A stretch of DNA of 18,903 nucleotides from an archaeon. Its GTDB lineage: Archaea; Methanobacteriota; Methanobacteria; Methanobacteriales; Methanobacteriaceae. Positions 14,849 to 18,903 of this stretch are shown one piece after another (the stretch's first letter is position 1; each line of letters begins with the position of its first letter). The position numbers and the translations under genes were made by a program. Location of the stretch: NCBI GenBank assembly GCA_024409145.1, contig JAKSUF010000004.1, positions 1 to 18,903 on the forward strand. The letters run 5' to 3'. Under the pieces are notes generated by a model. That model was not told the DNA's origin and did no database searches. It saw only the letters and a program-made list of their open reading frames with translations.

Positions 14849-15790
14849 ATGTTTAAATTCGATAAAGAACAAACTGTATTTGATTTTGCGGGTGTTAAGA
14901 TGGGTGGTCAACCTGGTGAGTATCCAACAGTTTTATGTGGTACTATTTTTTATGGTGGTCATAATATTGTTAACGATGAACTTACTGGGGACTTTGATAA
15001 AGAGCGTGCTGAAGATTTACTTTTAGGCATGATTGAAATCTCTGAGACTACTGGTAATCCTTGTATTGCACAAGTTTTTGGTCAAACTGAAGAAGCTATT
15101 GTTAAGTATTTAGATTTTGTTGGAGATATTTGTGATCTTCCTATGCTTATTGACTCTACATCTGGGGATGCTAGAGTGGCTGGAGCACGTTTTGTTGATG
15201 AAGTTGGTTTAACTGAGAGAGCTATTTATAATTCTATTAATATGGCTGCTGAAAAATCCGAATTAGAAGCACTTAAAGAATCTAAAATTGATGCATCTAT
15301 TATTTTAGGTTTTAATCCTATGAATGCTACTGTTCCTGGTAAAATTGCTATGTGGGAGAATGGTGATGATGGAGCATATGAAAAAGGATTATTGGAAGTA
15401 GCTGCTGACTGTGGTATTACAAAATTTATGATGGATACTGCTGTTACTCCTTTAGGTCAAGGTGCAGGTGTAGCTGGTAGAGCTACTTTTGCTGAAAAAG
15501 CTAAATGGGGATACCCTGTAGGTTCCGGTATTCATAATATCCCTTCTGCATGGGATTGGTTAAGAGACTATAAAAATGAAACAGGTAATAAAACTGCTTT
15601 TAAAGTTTGTGATATTGGAGCAAATATTCTCCAAGTTATGACTGGTGGAGATTTCGTTCTCTTTGGTCCTATTGATAATGCAGACATTTGTTTCCCTGCA
15701 ATTGCTCAAACTGATATGTTTATTGCAGAAGCAGCAAAAGATTTAGGTACTGAAGCAATAGAATCTCATCCGATTAATAATTTGTTATAA
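14849..15790 (+). CDS. mtrH2: Second MtrH-like methyltransferase (paralogue of mtrH)
   Basis: A full-length 313-residue MtrH, about 80% identical to the operon copy by hand count, with one inserted residue near 244-245. All major MtrH blocks are kept (GGQPGEYPTVL, GQTEEAIVKYL, LIDSTSGDARVAGA, GFNPMNATV, GPIDN), so it is not a pseudogene. It differs by extra cysteines at 30, 95 and 281, loss of the first cysteine in LLEVCEDCG, and many conservative changes, and it uses more T-ending codons than mtrH, implying lower or conditional expression. It has its own promoter candidate and GAGGTT ribosome-binding site. No mtrA-like corrinoid gene accompanies it, so it probably replaces MtrH in Mtr under some condition, or works with a corrinoid protein encoded elsewhere (inference). 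Stand-alone mtrH copies are known in other methanogens, some next to methylotrophy genes. Confidence 0.93.
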   Translation: MFKFDKEQTVFDFAGVKMGGQPGEYPTVLCGTIFYGGHNIVNDELTGDFDKERAEDLLLGMIEISETTGNPCIAQVFGQTEEAIVKYLDFVGDICDLPMLIDSTSGDARVAGARFVDEVGLTERAIYNSINMAAEKSELEALKESKIDASIILGFNPMNATVPGKIAMWENGDDGAYEKGLLEVAADCGITKFMMDTAVTPLGQGAGVAGRATFAEKAKWGYPVGSGIHNIPSAWDWLRDYKNETGNKTAFKVCDIGANILQVMTGGDFVLFGPIDNADICFPAIAQTDMFIAEAAKDLGTEAIESHPINNLL

Positions 15791-15812
15791 TTTTGATTGT
15801 TTTTTATGTTTT

Positions 15813-15828
15813 TATCATTATGGTGATA
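15813..15828 (+). terminator. Weak hairpin after the mtrH paralogue
   Basis: TATCA (15813-15817) can pair with TGATA (15824-15828) 22 bases after the stop codon. T-rich DNA precedes rather than follows it, so support for termination is modest. Confidence 0.3.
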
Positions 15829-15920
15829 TATTAATTTTGTATTAGGTATAATATTAATATAAACTATCACTAGTAAGAATCTAAGTTCGACATCTTAGAA
15901 TCTATCAAATTTAAACATTT

Positions 15921-15961
15921 AACTTAAGTGTAAAAATAAATTTTATTTTTATGCTTAAGTT
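15921..15961. repeat. Near-perfect 41-base inverted repeat upstream of mmp14
   Basis: AACTTAAG (15921-15928) pairs with CTTAAGTT (15954-15961), and TAAAAATAAA (15931-15940) pairs with TTTATTTTTA (15942-15951). Only a TG/TG mismatch interrupts the two arms, and one base separates them. No T tract follows on the + strand. It may be a transcript-end hairpin for mtrH2, a cruciform, or a binding site ahead of mmp14. Confidence 0.6.
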
Positions 15962-16034
15962 TCCACCAATTATTCTGCTTAAATTTATACCAAATATTAC
16001 TTTTTTATGTCCTATTTTTCTATTTATAATTTTT

Positions 16035-16050
16035 AAAAAACTTTATATTA
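16035..16050 (+). promoter_or_regulatory. Candidate mmp14 promoter
   Basis: AAAAAAC followed by TTTATATTA (16042-16050) resembles BRE plus TATA. The predicted start near 16070 leaves a short leader of about 25-30 bases before the ATG at 16097. AT-rich surroundings limit confidence. Confidence 0.45.
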
Positions 16051-16086
16051 TTTCATTTTAATATATTATTATATATTATATAATGT

Positions 16087-16090
16087 GGGG
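16087..16090 (+). promoter_or_regulatory. Ribosome-binding site that decides the mmp14 start
   Basis: GGGG lies six bases before the ATG at 16097. The open frame also begins with a GTG at 16085 that overlaps this site and would add only four residues; the ATG is the better start. Confidence 0.6.
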
Positions 16091-16096
16091 ATTTTT

Positions 16097-17566
16097 ATGT
16101 CTTTTTTAGATAAACTTTTTAAGAAAGGGCCTAAGCCAATTATTGCTGAAACCCGTTCACAAGATTTGAGTATTTTAAAATCTGGTAATAAACCTCAAGG
16201 TCCAGGGGCAGTTGCTACAAAACCTGATGAATATTATGTTACTGCTTCTGTTGAATTAGGTAATACCACTACTAAATGTATTATTATGGCTACTAATTTA
16301 AATAACAGTCAATCTTATTTAATTAATAAAACTGTTAAAATGACTAGGGATGTTAGAAAACCAAAGCCTGGTGAAGAAGTCTTTGGTAAAACCGTTTGGG
16401 GTATAGAACTTTCTAAAGAATCTGTTGCAGATATGATTAAAGATACTGTTTTAGAATCTCTTAAAAAAGCTCATATTGATATGGATGAAGATTTGGACTT
16501 TGTTGTACGTTCAACTGGAGTTACTGCAGGTTTTGCTACTACAGAAGAAGTAGGTCAAATGGTTAAATCTCTTGCTGATGGTTGTCTGGATGCAGGTATA
16601 TCCCATACTAAAATGGCTCCTGCTATGTCAACTGCACATCTTCCTAAAAGACTTCAAAAATATTCTTTACTTGATAATGTAATGTTTGATGGGGCTGTTG
16701 TAAGTGTTGTTCCACCAAAAGGTAAAGAAGTTGTTGCTAATGAAATGGAAGGGGAATTAGTTACTGCAGGTATTAAATTGGGTGCTAAATGGACAGAAGT
16801 TGATTATAGAAATCCTTGTGTTTCTTTAGACTTTGGATCTACTCTTGCAGGTAGGATTGTTAATAAAGATGAACCTTATGCAAGTACTGTAGGTAATTTC
16901 TTAGGATTAGCAGGTGTTATTTCAGACTCTTTAGCTAGAGGTACAGATCAAGTTGATAAAAAAGGTGGTGCAGCTTTAGATTTATACTCAGATAAATTAA
17001 TTAAAAAAGGAAATGCTAAAAAGGCTAAAGCTAATGCTGAAGAGGTTCATAAAATTATTGATATTAGAAAAGTACCTATGGATGTTGAAAGGTTTGGTAC
17101 TGTTCCTTTAGATCCTGTTGCTGCTTCTGATGCAGGAACCTGTTTGATTGGTTGTGATGTAGGTAATAATGGGGATAAATTATCAGATTTAATTGATTTA
17201 GGTGCTAAATTTTATGCTAATGATGGTCTCCCTACTTTACTTGCTACAATGGACCATGTTAGTGCAGGAATAGTTAAAAGAGTTCTTGATGTTGCATTTG
17301 CAGAAAATCTTATTGTTGAAGGTTCTGTTTTAGGCGTAACTGGTAGGGCTGGAATTACTGGTAAGAAACCAGAGTTAATTTTAGAATATGCTCAAGATAA
17401 ATTTAAAGATGTTGTCTTTGTTGAAGATGGTTTAGCTCTTGGTTCAGCTATTATGGCTCGTTGTATGAATTCTATGGGAACTCAGAAAAATCCTTTAGGT
17501 GGTTGTCAAGGAAGTAAATGTATTCTTAAAAAGAGAATGCAAGCTCAAGGAACTATTCCTAAATAA
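16097..17566 (+). CDS. mmp14: Methanogenesis marker protein 14 (ASKHA-type ATPase-like)
   Basis: A 489-residue soluble protein assigned to methanogenesis marker 14 from its sequence and its position beside mtrH, a neighbourhood I recall from Methanothermobacter. After a basic N-terminal stretch, ELGNTTTK (53-60) looks like the phosphate-1 motif of the ASKHA nucleotide-binding fold (sugar kinase/Hsp70/actin), and VSLDFGSTLAG further on like phosphate-2; GVTGRAGITG near the C-terminus fits the adenosine motif. This resembles the C-terminal part of corrinoid-protein reactivases such as RamA, so ATP-driven reactivation of the Mtr cobamide is a reasonable hypothesis, not shown. Three C-terminal cysteines (456, 470, 475) could bind a metal or cluster. 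The usual annotation is function unknown, restricted to methanogens. Mmp15, also ASKHA-like, is the main alternative. Confidence 0.8.
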   Translation: MSFLDKLFKKGPKPIIAETRSQDLSILKSGNKPQGPGAVATKPDEYYVTASVELGNTTTKCIIMATNLNNSQSYLINKTVKMTRDVRKPKPGEEVFGKTVWGIELSKESVADMIKDTVLESLKKAHIDMDEDLDFVVRSTGVTAGFATTEEVGQMVKSLADGCLDAGISHTKMAPAMSTAHLPKRLQKYSLLDNVMFDGAVVSVVPPKGKEVVANEMEGELVTAGIKLGAKWTEVDYRNPCVSLDFGSTLAGRIVNKDEPYASTVGNFLGLAGVISDSLARGTDQVDKKGGAALDLYSDKLIKKGNAKKAKANAEEVHKIIDIRKVPMDVERFGTVPLDPVAASDAGTCLIGCDVGNNGDKLSDLIDLGAKFYANDGLPTLLATMDHVSAGIVKRVLDVAFAENLIVEGSVLGVTGRAGITGKKPELILEYAQDKFKDVVFVEDGLALGSAIMARCMNSMGTQKNPLGGCQGSKCILKKRMQAQGTIPK

Positions 17567-17612
17567 GATTAGAGCATATTTTATTATTTGTTCTTATTTT
17601 ATTTTTTTTATT
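17562..17612 (+). terminator. Possible terminator after mmp14
   Basis: AATAAGA (17562-17568, overlapping the stop codon) can pair with TCTTATT (17592-17598) across a 23-base loop, followed by a T-rich run including eight T. The T tract is the stronger signal; the stem is weak. Confidence 0.4.
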
Positions 17613-17702
17613 TTATTTCAAAATATCTTATCTTTTATATCTTTTTTAAAATTATTTATTATTGTGGTAATTGGAATTTAATATTTTTGGTGTTGTGTTC
17701 AT

Positions 17703-18335
17703 ATGATTATAGCTATTATTATGGCAGGAGGAAAAGGTGAACGTCTTAAAACTAATTGTGAAAAACCAATTTATCCTATTAAAGGTAAACCTTTGATTGA
17801 TTATGTAATTTCTAATATTAATCAATCTAAAATTATTGATAATGTTGTTGTTGCTGTTAGTCCCCACACCTCTAATACTAAAGATTATTTAATTAAAGAA
17901 TATAGTATGAAGAAATTACAAGAAGATTCTTCTTTTAAGGATTCTAAGTTCTTCTATTTTGAAACTCCGGGTAATGGTTATGTTGAAGATTTATCTTTTA
18001 TCTTAAGCTTTTTTGAAAATGATTCTCCGAATCATACATTATTTTTTATAAATTCAGATCTTCCTTTAGTTAATAGTCAAATTATAGATTATGTTTTAGA
18101 TAGTTATAATAAATCATCAAAACCTGCACTTTCAGTTTCAGTACCATCGGATATTTTTGATGAGTATGGTCTGGATTATTCCTTTGAATTTAATGGAAAT
18201 GTTCCTTCAGGAATTAACATACTTGTGAGTCAGGATGTTATTCAGGAAGAGGAAGAATTAATTATTCGGTGTATGGAATTAGCATTTAATGTTAATACTG
18301 TGCCTACAGCTATCTCAATTAGTAAATTTTTATAG
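17703..18335 (+). CDS. cobY: Adenosylcobinamide-phosphate guanylyltransferase CobY
   Basis: CobY is the archaeal, non-orthologous replacement for CobU: it transfers GMP from GTP to adenosylcobinamide phosphate in nucleotide-loop assembly of cobamides. The 210-residue protein starts with the nucleotidyltransferase signature MAGGKGERL (7-15) and EKP (20-22). Next come SKIIDNVVVAVSPHTSNTK (42-60), very like the M. jannaschii enzyme, the metal-binding-type NSDLPL (117-122) and FNGNVPSGINIL (163-174). The length fits CobY (about 195-210), and the lack of a C-terminal extension argues against sugar-phosphate nucleotidylyltransferases. GGTG about 12 bases upstream gives a weak ribosome-binding site. 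Codons are AT-rich and unoptimised. Placement near mtr makes sense because Mtr is the main cobamide user in hydrogenotrophic methanogens; I recall the M. thermautotrophicus cobY also lying a few genes from mtr. Confidence 0.88.
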   Translation: MIIAIIMAGGKGERLKTNCEKPIYPIKGKPLIDYVISNINQSKIIDNVVVAVSPHTSNTKDYLIKEYSMKKLQEDSSFKDSKFFYFETPGNGYVEDLSFILSFFENDSPNHTLFFINSDLPLVNSQIIDYVLDSYNKSSKPALSVSVPSDIFDEYGLDYSFEFNGNVPSGINILVSQDVIQEEEELIIRCMELAFNVNTVPTAISISKFL

Positions 18336-18416
18336 TTTTAATAATTGTTGCTTATAATTATTGCTCAAATAATTAAATTATTTTATTATTGTATTTTTAA
18401 TTAAAATAACAATAAC

Positions 18417-18424
18417 TTTATATA
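18417..18424 (+). promoter_or_regulatory. Candidate TATA box for the PRC-barrel gene
   Basis: TTTATATA lies in the 162-base gap after cobY, about 75 bases before the next start codon. The expected transcript start is near 18446. The rest of the gap is AT-rich with only weak hairpins (for example 18340-18346 with 18356-18362). Confidence 0.35.
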
Positions 18425-18497
18425 TTGTTTTAATCATAAAGAATTATAGTATTAATTAATCTTATTTCAAATTATTATATTTATCTAGGGTGAGAAA

Positions 18498-18779
18498 ATG
18501 GAAAACAATCCAGTCGTTGTAAAACAAAATCAAAGAAGAGAAGAAAAATTATGGACTGAAATTAGAGAATATCAAGTAGCTACTAATAATGCTCGTATTT
18601 TAGGAGTTCTTGATGAGTTAATTATTAATGAAAAAACTGGTAAAATCGTCGATATTGCAGTTAGGGTAGAACCAGGACGTAATGTTCATATCAAAGGGGC
18701 TAAACGTAGAGGCGATTTATTATTAATTCCATTTACTAGAGTTGAAAAAGTTGGAGAATTTATTATTGTTACAGAATAA
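18498..18779 (+). CDS. Small PRC-barrel domain protein
   Basis: A 93-residue soluble protein with the PRC-barrel pattern from about residue 24 to the end: ATNNARILGVLDELIINEKTG (strand, turn, strand), DIAVRVEPG, then LLIPFTRVEKVGEFIIV, where PF.RV..VGEFIIV is typical of archaeal PRC-barrel proteins. The N-terminal 22 residues are charged and probably flexible. Archaeal PRC-barrel proteins include CdpB, which binds SepF in the division ring, and other adaptors; which role applies here cannot be told from sequence. TAGGGTGA (18485-18492) is a good ribosome-binding site. Its link to cobY and the methanogenesis genes is likely only positional. Confidence 0.78.
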   Translation: MENNPVVVKQNQRREEKLWTEIREYQVATNNARILGVLDELIINEKTGKIVDIAVRVEPGRNVHIKGAKRRGDLLLIPFTRVEKVGEFIIVTE

Positions 18780-18903
18780 ATTTTCTTTTTTCTCTTTTTA
18801 TATTTATCAATTTATTTAATTACTAAATTACTTTTTAAGCAATTTTATTTATTTTAAAATTTATGTTATTTTAGTGTATTCTTTTTTTAGCATGTTATCT
18901 TTC

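Noticed and set aside
14835..15026. 63-residue + strand frame overlapping the start of mtrH2
   Set aside because: It lies out of frame within the conserved mtrH2 coding sequence, has an implausible composition and no ribosome-binding site of its own.
14849..15790. mtrH2 as a decaying pseudogene
   Set aside because: The frame is full length, all conserved MtrH blocks are intact, and it has a promoter and ribosome-binding site.
15880..15899. tRNA T-arm-like sequence with GTTCGA in a hairpin (TCTAAG ... CTTAGA)
   Set aside because: The loop is eight bases rather than seven, and no acceptor, D or anticodon stems can be placed around it; the region is far too AT-rich for an archaeal tRNA.
17499..17681. 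60-residue + strand frame running off the end of mmp14
   Set aside because: It overlaps mmp14 in another frame and continues into T-rich spacer, giving an Ile/Phe-rich artefact with no ribosome-binding site.

Overview
The window is a hydrogenotrophic methanogen core-metabolism island. It is AT-rich, every gene lies on the + strand, the ribosome-binding sites are of the archaeal AGGAGGTGA type, and the protein sequences closely resemble those of Methanobacteriales. The very low GC content, with T-rich and hairpin-rich intergenic DNA, suggests Methanobrevibacter or a close relative (an inference from protein resemblance; no search was run).

Layout. (1) 127-3118: three methanogenesis marker genes, called mmp17, mmp7 and mmp10. 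Mmp7 and Mmp17 belong, in recent work, to the ATP-driven complex that reductively activates methyl-coenzyme M reductase (MCR). Mmp10 is the radical-SAM enzyme that methylates the active-site arginine of McrA. (2) 3119-3851: a long T-rich, gene-free region ending in a structured mcr leader. (3) 3852-8743: the complete mcrBDCGA operon (MCR isoenzyme I order), closed by a strong hairpin terminator. (4) 8744-9468: 725 bp without genes, holding a good BRE/TATA element, several perfect palindromes and repeated motifs ahead of mtr. (5) 9469-14375: the complete mtrEDCBAFGH operon for the sodium-pumping methyl-H4MPT:coenzyme M methyltransferase, closed by a perfect 12-bp hairpin terminator. (6) 14849-15790: a second, separately promoted mtrH paralogue. 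(7) 16097-18779: mmp14 (ASKHA-fold marker protein), cobY (cobamide nucleotide-loop assembly) and a small PRC-barrel protein.

How it works together. Mtr moves the methyl group from H4MPT via a cobamide on MtrA to coenzyme M and pumps Na+; MCR then reduces methyl-CoM with coenzyme B to methane. The flanking genes serve these two enzymes: Mmp10 modifies McrA, Mmp7, Mmp17 and McrC take part in activating it, and CobY helps make the cobamide that Mtr needs. Catalytic and modified residues fall at exactly the Methanothermobacter numbering in McrA (Q147, H257, R271, Q400, G445, D450, C452), McrB (Y367, H379), McrG (R120) and MtrA (H84), so the genes look intact and functional.

I do not see a wholly new system. 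The less explained parts are the structured, palindrome-rich leaders of mcr and mtr, the mtrH duplicate with a patch of nucleotide identity to its parent, a near-perfect 41-nt hairpin before mmp14, and short repeats around mmp17/mmp7. No tRNA, rRNA, CRISPR array, IS element or phage gene was found.
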